Shown piece after piece: positions 32,662-42,934 of a stretch of DNA of 64,000 nucleotides. A program made the translations under genes and the position numbers. The notes beneath the pieces were generated by a model. The model searched no databases and was not told the origin of the DNA. It saw nothing but the letters and a program-made list of their open reading frames with translations. Each line of letters starts with the position of its first letter. The first letter of the stretch is position 1. Source of the DNA: Diospyros lotus (taxonomy: Eukaryota > Streptophyta > Magnoliopsida > Ericales > Ebenaceae); assembly GCF_014633365.1 (NCBI RefSeq), contig NC_068352.1, positions 20,989,310-21,053,309 of the forward strand. The letters run 5' to 3'.

Positions 32662-33805
32662 AATACCTTTCACATTTGAAAAATACGAGTACCCTATCAT
32701 TTTAACGTTACACTGTAATTTCACTCCTATTATTGGTTAACCCTAGTTAAATATTCAAAAGTGACCAAAATTCCCTCATATTTTAAAAGTTTTTCCCCTT
32801 CTCTCTCATCTCTCTTTGTCCCTGTCCCTATCCCTCCCTCCCCTCTCTCAATTTCGACAGAGCAGCTGACAACATGGCTGTCATCTTTCTATTCTTCTCA
32901 TATCTTTCTCCCTCTCCTCCTATTTTGTTTTTGGCAACAAAACCATCGCTAATGAGGTCATAAATTCCGACACCGATTTCATCGAAGAAGGTATAGAAGG
33001 CATCATTATCACCGCCACCTACTGTTTTTTCATCACCAACAACTTCGATCTTCCATATTTGTCATAGATCCCTAGACATATCGAGACTAACTTACATAGT
33101 CGATGGGGTTGCCATGGCAAAACCCATCTCTACCATGGTTGCCTCCTCTATGTATGCGTGCGTGCGTGTGTGTCTCTCTCTCCTCTATCTCAATCTCTCT
33201 TTCTTCCTAAAATCAGTTGGGGTTTGTTCTAAAAATCCCTCTCTCTCTCACAACACACAAACACCTTTTGTGCTAGTTTGGCCTTATTTGGGTTCGATTT
33301 GCAAAGGATTCCACTATATTGGGGTTCAATTCTTTGCTAATTGAACCTCGATCAAACCATTGAAGGGTTTGGTTGCTTCTTCTCCAGTGGAGTACAATTG
33401 AGAAGGGTTCACTACAGCATGCTCTAAGGTTTTGTCAACCGATTTGAGAGATAATCCATCATCATCATCTCTGTGTGTGTGTGTGTTTTTGGCAATGGAA
33501 ACGAAGGCAACCTCAACAATTGCTGGGGTTTTGCAATCAAACCCCATGGATGGCTGGGGTTTGATCATTGAACCCCAAAAATCGATGGCACCAATGGAGA
33601 CCGACTATTGGTAGCCGACCACCACTAGTGTTTTATTTTTTTGAAGATAAAAATAGTAAAATTAGAGGAGAGAGGATATAATGAAGGGTAAAAAGATCAC
33701 TTTGTCTCATTGTTTAACAGCAGGGGAGATTATTGCTATTTTCAAAACCTGAAAGGTGTCTTTGCAATCGATGCAAACCTCAAGGGTGGTTTTTGCAATT
33801 TACCC
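32662..33805. other. Body of the outermost TIR transposon
   Basis: CT-rich and pyrimidine-tract sequence (32790-32900, 33160-33260) with short open frames that match nothing known, ending in the right TIR at 33778-33805. (GT)n run at 33473-33488. Non-coding as far as can be seen. Confidence 0.5.
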
Positions 33806-34330
33806 ATCATAATAATATGAACCATCTACTTTAGATAGCTCTAATCACAAGCAAATAGAAATTCTTTATTTTACATCCCTTACAACAAAATGAAATGAAA
33901 TACAAACCTAGAAAGTTTAGTTCTTCAAATTAACATTGAGCTTCATATGTGTATGTAAGAGGCATGTGCCTCCATAATGGACAAGTATCCTCCAAGTGCA
34001 TAAAAGGGTATAATTCTAAATAAATCAAAGTAAAAACATGCATATGGAGGAGCACCCAAGATGTGCAAGGAAGTATCTAACAAGTGTCAAAATCTAACAT
34101 GATATCTAACATCGGGGATGGCGCCTTTATTTTAAGTGTTCATGCTTCTTAGCCATAAAACAAAGATCGAATAGTTTTGAGATCTAATCGCAAAAGTAAA
34201 CTTTCTAAACAAGCATTGCATTCATGATGAAACATAATGCATCACAAAATGACCAAATGCTTGGTAGTCAGTTATAGTGAGAGGGTGGCCTAGAGGACCT
34301 AAAAGCAATTTGAGTTTTATCCATATCTAC
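33806..34330. other. Intergenic DNA, nothing recognised
   Basis: AT-rich with no sustained frame and no recognisable repeat ends. Confidence 0.5.
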
Positions 34331-34560
34331 GACAACAATCACAAGCCTTAATCCCACTAGATGGGGTCAATTACCTTTATGCAAAATATGAATGTAACTT
34401 AACATAAGGATACTATGGTGGATGTGTGACCATACAAGAAACACAAAATTAGAAATGAGATTATATAAAATAGGGTTGGCATAACACCCATTAGAGAGTA
34501 AATTTAAACAGATGCAATAAAGATGGTTTGGAAATGTGAAGCCATTCAACAAAAATCTCA
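34331..34560 (-). mobile_element. RTE LINE fragment with 5' inversion (twin priming)
   Basis: 34331-34375, read on the minus strand, is the RTE 3' end (GACCCCATCTAGTGGGATTA then AAGGCTTGTGATTGTTG). 34408-34560, read on the plus strand, encodes the RTE C-terminal region (RILWWMCDHTRNTKLEMRLY then RWFGNVK), the same segment that ends the LINE at 56280-56400. Opposite orientation of the 5' and 3' parts is the classic twin-priming structure of truncated LINE insertions. Confidence 0.6.
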
Positions 34561-34574
34561 AGCCTTAGTAGCAA

Positions 34575-34650
34575 TACTCAGGTTGCTTCGATATAACAAA
34601 AAGATGCAGGTTCAAATTGTGCAGATAGCCTTTTTGTAAAACAAAGAAAA
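34575..34650 (+). repeat. Au-like SINE fragment
   Basis: GATGCAGGTTCAAATTGTGC resembles a SINE B box, followed by AGATAGCCTTTTTGTAAAAC, similar to the CCTCTTTGCAAAAGC segment of Au SINEs. The rest of the body is replaced by A-rich sequence. Weak. Confidence 0.35.
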
Positions 34651-35729
34651 AAAATTCAGATGCCCTTTAATGAGAAATTCAATCCTCATAAAGCAGGACT
34701 GATTTTCAATCCTCATAAAGCAGGGGGCCTCATACACTTGGGATGCCCTTTAATGAGAAATAGGGATTTACCATAGGAGTTGATATGAATAACCCTTGTG
34801 ATACTAGCTACCTATTTCTCATCACATACAACTCTCAACTAGTCATGTTGGTACTTTGGGATTAGAGCTTTGGGTCTACCACACCATCTTTGTAATGATG
34901 AAGGCTTCAACATAAAAAGACTTCCACAAAGGATTTATCCTAATTGATGAAGGTCCAACAATTAAAAAGCACCTCCAATGGGCAAGAATCCTATCTAGTG
35001 AGGCAAGGAACCTTTTTGAGTTTGGTGAAGATCAGAGAAGGCTAAGTAATTTTCAAGATACCCACTTGGTTTAGAGGATACAACTACAAATTCTTAGGTG
35101 AGGCAACCCTGCAAGCCAAAGTGAACCATTTTTATTGGATGCATCTTCAAATTGGGAGAAAAGGAGTCGAGGGATTTGTGCTCCTAGATCATGCATTAAG
35201 TTGGTGGGGGCTGGCAAAAAGGGGGCATAGATGGAAAGCGGTTGGGAACTCAAATTTAAGGGGGTTCAAGTGGATCAAGTCATCTTTTAAGGAAAATAGG
35301 CTTTTAGTTAGGAAAGGCTTTGGTTGAATGCCCTTATACCCAAATTTACTGAGTCCATTGCAAAGGGGCAAAGTATTCTCATCCAGCTCCAGGAGATATA
35401 AAGTCAACCCTTATAACAAATAGAAACCATGTAGCCTTTTTTTTTTTTTTTTTTTTTTTGTGGCCCCAGTTTCAAGCAAGGTGGGAATCACTCTACAAAC
35501 TTTCTGAAGTCCAAGACAAGATTCCATGAGCAAGAGACTAATCTTGGGCCATCCTATAACAGATTTTCTTCCCTTCAACCCTGCCCAACATCTTCTCCAA
35601 AGTTCTTGAACAAATTAGACACTTAGATAGAAATGATCTAAGTGAAAATGGGGTGAGTGGAAACGAATTCAATCACACCTAGCATTTGATCGACTACTAC
35701 ATATATATATATATATATATACATGAGCT
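34651..35729. other. Unassigned DNA with a short ORF
   Basis: A short open frame at 35121-35327 (MNHFYWMHLQIGRKGVEGFV...) and its surroundings read like a decayed protein segment but match no family I can name. A 19-T run precedes 35460. No gene is supported. Confidence 0.35.
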
Positions 35730-36440
35730 GCCCTCAGCTTTCTCCTAGAATCTAGGAATTCAAAAAAAAAATTTTAAAAATACAGTACAACAATAGATAA
35801 GATAGGATTTAAACTTGAAAAGTAGTTTTTTCTCCTATCTTTATTAAACAACTATAACTTCTTATCTTCTTTTAATTTCAACCTCCTCTTCTTATCATCT
35901 TATCACTCATTCAAACAACTACTCTTATCATCATTTAATCTGGAATTTCAATCTGTTCTCGAGCCAGAATTTCTTCCTTAACACCCCCCCTCAAGCTGGT
36001 GAATAGATGTCACTCATTCCCAGCTTGCCTCTAATAAGTTAAAACTCTTGTTTAGTCATGGCCTTAGTAAGAACATCAGCTTCTTGTAAACCTATAAGGA
36101 TATATGTAAGATTGACTCCACCATCTTCAATTTCCCATTTAATGAAATGTTGATCGATTCTTATACGTTTCATCTGATCATGTTGGATTGGGTTATTCAC
36201 TATATTTATAGCTAGGTTTGCTATCACAATATAGCCTTGTAGGGATAGTTATAGGCACCTACAGATCTTCCATAAGCTTCCTAAGTCAGATTATTTCACA
36301 TATACATTGAACTATAGCTCAGTATTCTGCTTCAGCACTACTTCTAGCCACCACACTTTACTTCTTGCTTCTCCATGTCACAAGATTATCCCATACCTTA
36401 GTACAATATCCGAAAGTAACTTTTACCAAGTTTTTTTTTT
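35730..36440 (-). pseudogene. Copia 3' end: RNase H remnant and 3' LTR
   Basis: Minus strand. RNase H pieces (VTWRSKK, VVARSSAEAEY, then a degenerate NNPIQHDQMKRIRIDQHFIK at 36227-36039 and ADVLTKA), then a stop, the polypurine tract TTGAGGGGGGGTG (complement of 35983-35995) and an LTR starting TGTTAAGGAAGAAATTCTGG at 35983 running left to about 35730. The left LTR boundary and the rest of the element were not found. (TA)n at 35700-35720. Confidence 0.7.
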
Positions 36441-37095
36441 TTTTCTATTTTTTATTTGTGTTGAATGGCTTTTACCATGGCTTTCTTCCAACATTGTTGA
36501 ATGTGGGCCAATAGACGTTTTTTCTCCAATTTAGGAATTCAACAATCATAACACCTTTGAAGAAGTTTAAATCCCTGTTTCCTAGTTCTTATTCCTGAGG
36601 ACGGAACCAAGGAACTTACTTATTTTAGCAAAGTAACCTCATAAGGGGTTGTGTAACATCTTTTCTAAAATTCTATCCTGCAGATTGAGTAGCTACTAAG
36701 AAAGCAATCTCAGAATGCTTCCTTGAAAAATGGACTAATTCTCAATATGGCTTCAATAGATAATGAATGCCAAGATTCTCAATGAAAGCATAATCTTTTA
36801 GGCCCTACTAGTAAATTAGATATATTTAAAAAAAATCTTACAATTACACTTGTCATGAATTCTTAGTGTATGTCATGGATTATGCATTGAATCTTTTCCA
36901 TAAGACATTCTATCCTTCAACAGTTTGCCCAAAGGTTTATTCCAAAGTTCCAAATGTCTCAAGCAAGGTGTTTTCTTCTCCCTCTAATTTATTTTTGGTT
37001 ATCAGTTCTATAGCCAATTACCCCTTTCGAATCAAGAGTTTTAAGCTTGGTGTAGCTTGTAGATCAGGTCTAGAGAAGTTGATTGCATATAAGAT
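36441..37095 (-). other. Unassigned flank of Copia3, left
   Basis: AT-rich. The minus strand gives short open segments continuous, once Copia3 is removed, with those at 42661-42930 (…RETTYE joining ILYAINFSRPDLQ), so an older element or gene relic was split by Copia3. It matches nothing I recognise. Confidence 0.35.
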
Positions 37096-37100
37096 ATCTC

Positions 37101-37262
37101 TGTAGGAAACAGGAGAGAACAGTGAAAAATCTCTAATTCACCTAACCATGTGCAAGGGATTACATTCCCTATTAATGGAGAAGAGTACTACAACTTTTTA
37201 AGAAACTATAAACAAATGGAAGCATAATCTATATATTGTACAAGGAAACAAAATATTCAACA
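37101..37262 (-). repeat. Copia3 3' LTR
   Basis: 162 bp. Pairs with 42498-42660. Confidence 0.92.
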
Positions 37263-37269
37263 CTCCCCC

Positions 37270-38800
37270 TCAAGTTGGTAAATAAATACCGATCATTCCC
37301 AGCTTTCTTACAAGTTCTTCAAACTGCCTGAGAGGTAAACCTTTAGTGAACAAATCAGCTAGCTGATTTTCTGAGGGAACAAAAGACAAACAAATCTCTC
37401 CAGCATCTAGCTTTTCTTTGATGAAATGGCGATCAATCTCAACATGCTTAGTGCAGTCATGTTGCACTGGATTGTGTGCAATGTTGATTGCTAATTGGTT
37501 GTCACACATTAACTCCATAGGAAAATGACCAAGTATTTTTCAAATCACTAAGCACAATTTTCAGCCACAATAAATCACACAATCCAAGAGCCATTGCCCT
37601 AAACTGTGCTTTAGCACTAGACCTAACCACAACATCTTGTTTTTTGCTTCTCCATGACACTAGATTTCCCCCCAAAAGTACACAATAGCCAATAGTAGAC
37701 CTCCTCTCAACAAGTGAACCACCATAGTTAGCATCAATGAATCCTTGACTTCCACTTTCTGCCTTAACTTAAACAATAGACCTTTTCCAGGTGTTAACTT
37801 CATATAGCACAAAATCTTTCATACAACTTGCATATGCTCTTTAATGGGACTATGCATGAACTGACTCACCAAGCTGACAGCAAAAGCTATGTCAGCCATG
37901 ATGTGAGATAAGTAAATCAACCTTCCGACTAGCCTCTGGTATCTTCCCTTATCAATCAATGGACTGTCACTTGGTCCTAATTTTTGGTTAGGATCCAAGG
38001 GAGTATTTGCTGCCCTTCCACCTAGCAATCTAGTTTCTTCCAATAAGTCCATGGTATATTTCCTTTGGGAAAGAAATATACCATCCTTTGAGTATGCAAC
38101 CTCCATTCCCAAGAAATACTTGAGCCTACCAAGGTCTTTGATGTCAAATTCTCAGGCCAGATTTTCCTTTAACAATTTCTGCTCATCCTCATCATTGCCA
38201 GTAACAATTTTGTCATCGACATAAACAAATAGGGTTGTTAGAGCACCTTTCTTTGAATGCTTTATGAATAACATGTGATCCCCTCTACATTGCCAATACC
38301 CCATTGCCTTCATAGCCCTTAAGAATCGATCAAACCAAACTCTTGGGAATTGCTTTAATCCATACAGAGCTTTCTTTAATCTACAAACATAACCTAAAAC
38401 TTCATTAGAAAAACCAGGTGGGGAGTCCATAAATATCTCTTCCTCCAAGTCACCATGTAGGAAGGCATTTTTCACATCTAGCTATATCAACTCCCAACCA
38501 TAATAGCTAGCCAAAGATAAGAGAACCTGTACTGTAGTCATTTTTGCCACGGGTGCAAATGTCTCCAAGTAATCTATGTCATACATTTGAGTACAGCTCT
38601 TAGCCACTAATCGGGCTTTGTATCTTTTCAATGTACCATCAGCATTGTATTTCGCATTAAACACCCATTTTCACCATACCAATTGAACCCCCTTCGGTCT
38701 AAGCACCATTTCCAATGTATTATTCTTTTCTAAGGCCCTCATTTCATCTTGCATAGCTTATACCCAATGTTGATTCTGTAATGCCTCTTCTACAGTCTTA
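37270..38800 (-). pseudogene. Copia3 reverse transcriptase and RNase H
   Basis: Minus strand. [20 protein letters not shown] (38664-38482 segment), LDVKNAFLHGDLEEEIFMDS, LKKALYGLKQFPRVWF, YVDDKIV (the usual YVDDM with M to K), LGRLKYFLGMEVAYSKDG, RYQRLVGRLIYLSHI, then a gap with stops, and the RNase H C-terminus MELMCDNQLAINIAHNPVQH to LADLFTKGL at 37518-37270. Stops interrupt at about 38479, 38150 and 37816, and the central RNase H part (37519-37810) is only readable in pieces. Confidence 0.88.
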
Positions 38801-39082
38801 GTAATAGTTATGGAATCAAGGACGAGCAGAAAACTTTTGTGTTTTAGGGACAATCTATGATAAGAAACAAATTTGGCTATAGGGTGTTGTGTACAACTCC
38901 TCACACCTTTTCTATCAGCAATAGGCAAATCCATGTCTGAGTTTTCAAGGTTAGAACAATTTATAGCGTTTGGCAAATCAGAATGCTCAATGAGTTCCAA
39001 ACCTGGCCAAGGGGTAGATGATGGATCCTACTTAGCACCTGGATTAGGTTATTCCTTCCTTTTATACACATATGGTGAGCCT

Positions 39083-39695
39083 TTGTGTTATACCAAGGGT
39101 CACTAGAATTGATTTCTTGGATAGGAATTCTGCCACACTCACGGATTTGATCTTAGGAATAGATTAAATGAATTCAACAGAAATAATAAACAGAAACAGA
39201 ATTAAAAAGAATAAGAATACACAAACCAAACATCCACAAGACACCAAGATTATCCTGGTTCAGATTGCAATATGCAATCCTACATCCAGCCTTAAGAACC
39301 CTCCAAGAGCAGCCTTCTTTGATTCAGAAAGAATGATATCAGTACGCCAGTTGCACCCCTCGATTACAAGCCTTCTCTCAAGATTACAAAAGCTATTCTA
39401 AAACACAGCCTTTCCTCTCTCAAAGCTTTCTCGAGAAACAACTGAATTATGCACCTCTTATGCCTAGACCTCCTCCTCTATTTATAGAATATTTGGGCGA
39501 CAGTTCCTAGGCTATTACACAACTGGATATTACCGGTTTTACCCCCCAACTTGACAGTTATTTACAAGTGAGTCCACTGCCTATCTTTACTCTCTAAACC
39601 GCATAATAACTTATATAAACAACACTGATGTCGCTGCCTCAATACTCTAGACAAAACTCTTGAACACTTTGAATCGCACAAGAGATATCATTGGC
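39083..39695 (-). mobile_element. Solo-LTR-like insertion in Copia3
   Basis: About 600 bp without coding potential in the linker between integrase and RT. The complement contains a TATA box in TTCTATAAATAGAGG (about 39478-39490) and a stretch GGATTGCATATTGCAATCTG then AACCAGGATAATCTTGG near 39240-39275, like U5 of a Copia LTR. Copia3 coding runs up to both sides (…SSDPPISV at ~39700; a linker reading LIQVLSRIHH near 39040). Exact ends and target duplication were not determined. Confidence 0.55.
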
Positions 39696-39699
39696 TAAA

Positions 39700-41468
39700 C
39701 AGAGATTGGAGGATCAGAAGAAGGTTCCAAGTCTCCTGAACTTACTATCATAGGACTAGAATAAATAAGAGAATCAGAAGTGTTAGGATCCAAAGAAGAA
39801 CTCTTCTAGAATAGGAAGATCATGGTCAACAAAAACACTCTCCCCCTGAGGACTAGAAGTAGGGACCTTGAAGAAGGGCTGATTTTCAACAAAAGTTACA
39901 TCTTTAGATACAATGACCTTTCAAGTATGAGGATGATAGCACTTGTACCCCTTTTGAGTAGGAGAATAGCCAAGAAATACACACCTAAGGGCTCGGGCAT
40001 CAAATTTGTCCCTGTGATGTTTAAACACATGGACAAAAGCCACACAACCAAATATCTTAATAGGGAGAGAAGTATGCAAACCAATTTCTAGAAAGTGAGT
40101 AGAGACACTGAAATGGGGAGACTTTTGAGTAGGAGAATAGCCAAGAAATACACACCCAAGGGCTCAGGCATCAAATTTGTCCCTGTGATGTTTGACACAT
40201 GGACAAAAGCCACACAATCAAATATCTTAAGAGGGAGAGAAGTATGCAAACCAATTTCTAGAAAGTGAGTAGAGACACTGAAATGGGGAGAGTTGATTTA
40301 GGACTCTTGAGGGAACCCTATTGATTAAATAAGTTGTTGTCAACACTGTTTCACCCCAAAAGGTTTTGGGAACTGAATGATGGTGCAAGAGAGCTCTAGC
40401 AACATTTAGGAGATGCCTCATCTTTCTCTCAACAACTCCATTCTACTGAGGAGATTTCACACGAGGATTCATGAACAATCCCCTTTTATTGGAAAAAAAT
40501 GATTAAGATGATGGTTGAAATAGTCCCTTGCATTATCAGTCCTAAACTTCTTAATAGAAACCCCAAATTGAGTGAGAATCATTCTATGAAACAAGGGTAG
40601 AATGATGCTTTGTCTTTGAGTAAGTAAACCCATGTTATCCTAATGCAGTCATCTATAAAGAATACAAACCATTTGGACCCAGAACAATTAGGGATTCTAG
40701 AAGGCCCCCACACATCAGAATGCACTAAAGAAAAATGAGAAAAGGAGAGTTTATTGTTGATAGCATAAGGCACCCTATGGTGTTTGGACAATTCACACAC
40801 ATCACAATGAAGCATACTAATATCTACCCCTTTAAACAAGTCTGGAAACATAGATTTTAACAAAATGAAAGAACGATGACCTAATCTAAAATGCTAAAGC
40901 CAGATAGTGGACTAAGTGGAAGTAGGTAGAGAAGAGGAGTGACCTAAGCTAAGATGACCTCACTGCTCCCTTGTAGGTAGTATAGCCCATTAAGTGCCTT
41001 AGCAGCACCAATCATCTCCCCTGTGGCTAGGTCCTAAAACACAGAATCATGAGGTGAGAAAATTACATGGCAATTAAGGCTTTGGGCAAGCTTGTGAACT
41101 AAAAGTAGATTGGTGGAGAGGCTAGGCACATATGGTACTTGTTGGGTAGGTAGAGATGGGTTCAAACATACCTTTCCTTGCCTAACTATAGGGATAGCTT
41201 GGCCATTAGCAACTGTAATTTTTCTGGTGCTAGATATTGGTTCAAAGGTCTCAAAGAATTTTAAGTTAGATGTCATATGATCGGTGGCTCCAGAATCTAA
41301 GACCCAAAGATTATTCCTAGTTGTATATGAGGCACTAAAGGACTCAGAATTAAGGCACACACCTGTTTGAGCCAAAGAGCAGTCACCTTGAAGAGTCCTT
41401 AAGGACTTTAGTTTCCTAATTTCTTCTGCATTCAGTGTAAGCTGATCTCTGCCTTGCTGAGTTTTCAT
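39700..41468 (-). pseudogene. Copia3 protease and integrase
   Basis: Minus strand. Protease WVLDSGATDHMT (intact DSGA, about 41300-41265) and the following LSTNLLLVHKLAQSL. The pre-integrase region is damaged; the CDVCELSKHHRVPY zinc-site and HSDVWGPSRI with FFIDDCIRITWVYLLKDK are at 40863-40580. The DNGTE region and catalytic Glu segment are degraded. ARALLHHHSVPKTFWGE follows at 40421-40330, then the GYSPTQKGYKCY-like end near 39960. 39951-40121 is duplicated in tandem. Confidence 0.85.
39951..40291. repeat. 171-bp tandem duplication in Copia3 integrase
   Basis: 39951-40121 and 40122-40291, starting CTTTTGAGTAGGAGAATAGC. The second copy has one base fewer and a few substitutions. 171 is a multiple of three, so the duplication alone would keep frame, but the region carries stops in any case. 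Confidence 0.92.
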
Positions 41469-41916
41469 CCATACACCCTACATTTTGTTAGTCATCATAG
41501 CAAAAAAATACTAATAGCCATCGAGGTAAGAACGCTTCAATACATAACAGATCTGAAAAAAAAAAAATAGATTCACAGCGAGGTCACAGCAACTCGACAG
41601 AAATAACAGCAGCACCTCCTCAATTTAGGTCAATGACGTTAGAGATCGGAGATGGGCAACAGAAAAACAACGAGGCCAACAAGAGTAACAACAACTGATC
41701 GAAGTGGCAGCAACGATGAAGGCCGAAGGACATGGTAGTGGCAATGAAGGCCGATGAAAGGGGTAGCGATCGAGAAGACGGAGATGGACATTGTGCGACA
41801 TCAAAGATGTGAAGGCGGCGATTGCTGGATCTGAGGGATGACGGCCAATAGAGAGGCATCGATGGCTCGAGACAACGGCCTAAGGACGGCGAGGGTCGGA
41901 TTTGACACGAAAACAG
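41469..41916 (-). other. Copia3 leader/gag region, second part
   Basis: GC-rich, purine-biased on the plus strand. The minus strand has an open frame at 41859-41620 (MPLYWPSSLRSSNRR...) without gag motifs. No UBN2-type gag or zinc knuckle is visible anywhere between the PBS and protease. Confidence 0.5.
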
Positions 41917-42498
41917 TCAGATATGATGATAGTGGCTGGTTTGGCACGGCGATGGGGCAGATCTAGGCGTCAGCTGCCAAAGAATGGAGGACGACGGCGA
42001 CCAAAAGTAGATCTGGACAAAGGTGGCGCGTGGCCAAGGATGGATCTGGTCAGCGGTGGATGTGGGCAACAACGAAAGGTCGACCACAGGTGAGCACGAA
42101 ACGGTCAATGGGAAATCTAAAGGCCGCGAGCTGAAGGCAGCAAACCAGCGACGATGGAGGCGGGAGACCCTTCGTCTTCTTTGCTCCTGGCGCTTGACGA
42201 AAAAGAAAAAAAAACCCTCAGATCCTAAGCCCAAATCTAAAGACGAAAGCAACAAAGGCCACAATGCAACCAACGGCAGACTCAACTGCCAAATCTGGCA
42301 ACAGATCGACAGCGATAGCAGCTGCCCCCGAACGTCGAAAGCAAATCCAACGGCAGCAACTTCAACTATTGGAAATGGCGGACAACAACTAAAATAAAGG
42401 CCAAAAAACCCGACTATGAAGGCCGAAGAAGCAACTGGTTGCAAAAAACAGACAACAATGAAGGCCAAAGAAACGTAGGAGCTTTGCTCTGATACCAT
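41917..42498 (-). CDS. 193-codon ORF starting at the Copia3 LTR/PBS junction
   Basis: The ATG is formed by the last base of the LTR plus the first bases of the primer-binding site, so the first residues (MVSEQS) are encoded by the PBS itself. The frame continues for 193 codons with hydrophobic, Cys/Ser/Leu-rich composition and an Arg run (RQEQRRRRVSRLHRRW) and has no gag homology that I can see. Since the leader is GC-rich and repetitive, the frame may be open by chance. It occupies the place where gag should be. Function unknown; probably not a real protein. Confidence 0.3.
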   Translation of the reverse strand: MVSEQSSYVSLAFIVVCFLQPVASSAFIVGFFGLYFSCCPPFPIVEVAAVGFAFDVRGQLLSLSICCQIWQLSLPLVALWPLLLSSLDLGLGSEGFFFFFVKRQEQRRRRVSRLHRRWFAAFSSRPLDFPLTVSCSPVVDLSLLPTSTADQIHPWPRATFVQIYFWSPSSSILWQLTPRSAPSPCQTSHYHHI

Positions 42499-42660
42499 GT
42501 AGGAAATACGAAAGAACGGTTAAAAATCTGTAATTCACTTAACCATGTGCAAGGGATTACATTCCCTATTAATCAGGGAAGAGGACTACAACTTCTTAAG
42601 AAACTATAAACAAATGGAAACATAATCCATATACTGTACAAGGAAACAAAATATTCAACA
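42498..42660 (-). repeat. Copia3 5' LTR
   Basis: 163 bp. The primer-binding site (complement 42481-42497) is directly adjacent. TSD ATCTC follows at 42661-42665. Confidence 0.92.
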
Positions 42661-42934
42661 ATCTCATATGTTGTTTCACGAATGATGCTATTAACTTTTG
42701 TAAAGCTAGGAAGAGGAAGTTACAATTCCTTGAAGGCACTTTCTTGCATTCTAAAGTGTTTATGAGTTTTACCAAGTATTATTGGTCTTCTGCTAGGCTC
42801 AACCTCTAAAGGCAAGGCAGTTTGATAAGCGCTTATAGAGAAATGCAAGTCTAGACTTGCTTCATCCAAAAGAGAATTTTTTTTTAAGAAGGGAAGGTTT
42901 AACTTATTAAGAGTGGCCCTATATAGCATCCTTT

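Larger units (their letters stand above)
17317..33805. mobile_element. Outermost TIR DNA transposon hosting the nested insertions
   Basis: The left terminus at 17317 reads GGGGAAAATTGCATTTGG then TACCCTTGAGG. The right terminus, complemented from 33805, reads GGGTAAATTGCAAAAACC then ACCCTTGAGG. If Copia1 (17359-32661 including one target copy) is removed, the left end continues AATACCTTTCACATTTGAAA, and the right complement similarly has GACACCTTTCAGGTTTTGAA. The terminal inverted repeats are therefore ~70-80 bp long and the left one was split by Copia1. The original element is ~1.2 kb (17317-17358 plus 32662-33805), non-autonomous, with CT-rich filler and no transposase. No clear target duplication was found, so the superfamily (Mutator-like?) is open. 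Confidence 0.55.
37101..42660 (-). mobile_element. Copia3: old Ty1/Copia element
   Basis: 3' LTR 37101-37262 and 5' LTR 42498-42660 (plus-strand order TGTAGGAAA...ATATTCAACA), with 5-bp duplication ATCTC at 37096-37100 and 42661-42665. PBS TGGTATCAGAGCAAAGC is the complement of 42481-42497; the polypurine tract complements the CTCCCCCTC next to 37262. The LTRs differ at roughly one position in ten, so it is much older than Copia2. Pol is present but broken, and gag is replaced by a GC-rich ORF. Confidence 0.95.

Noticed and set aside
41917..42498. Host gene on the minus strand
   Set aside because: Its start lies exactly on the Copia3 LTR/PBS junction, so it belongs to the element.
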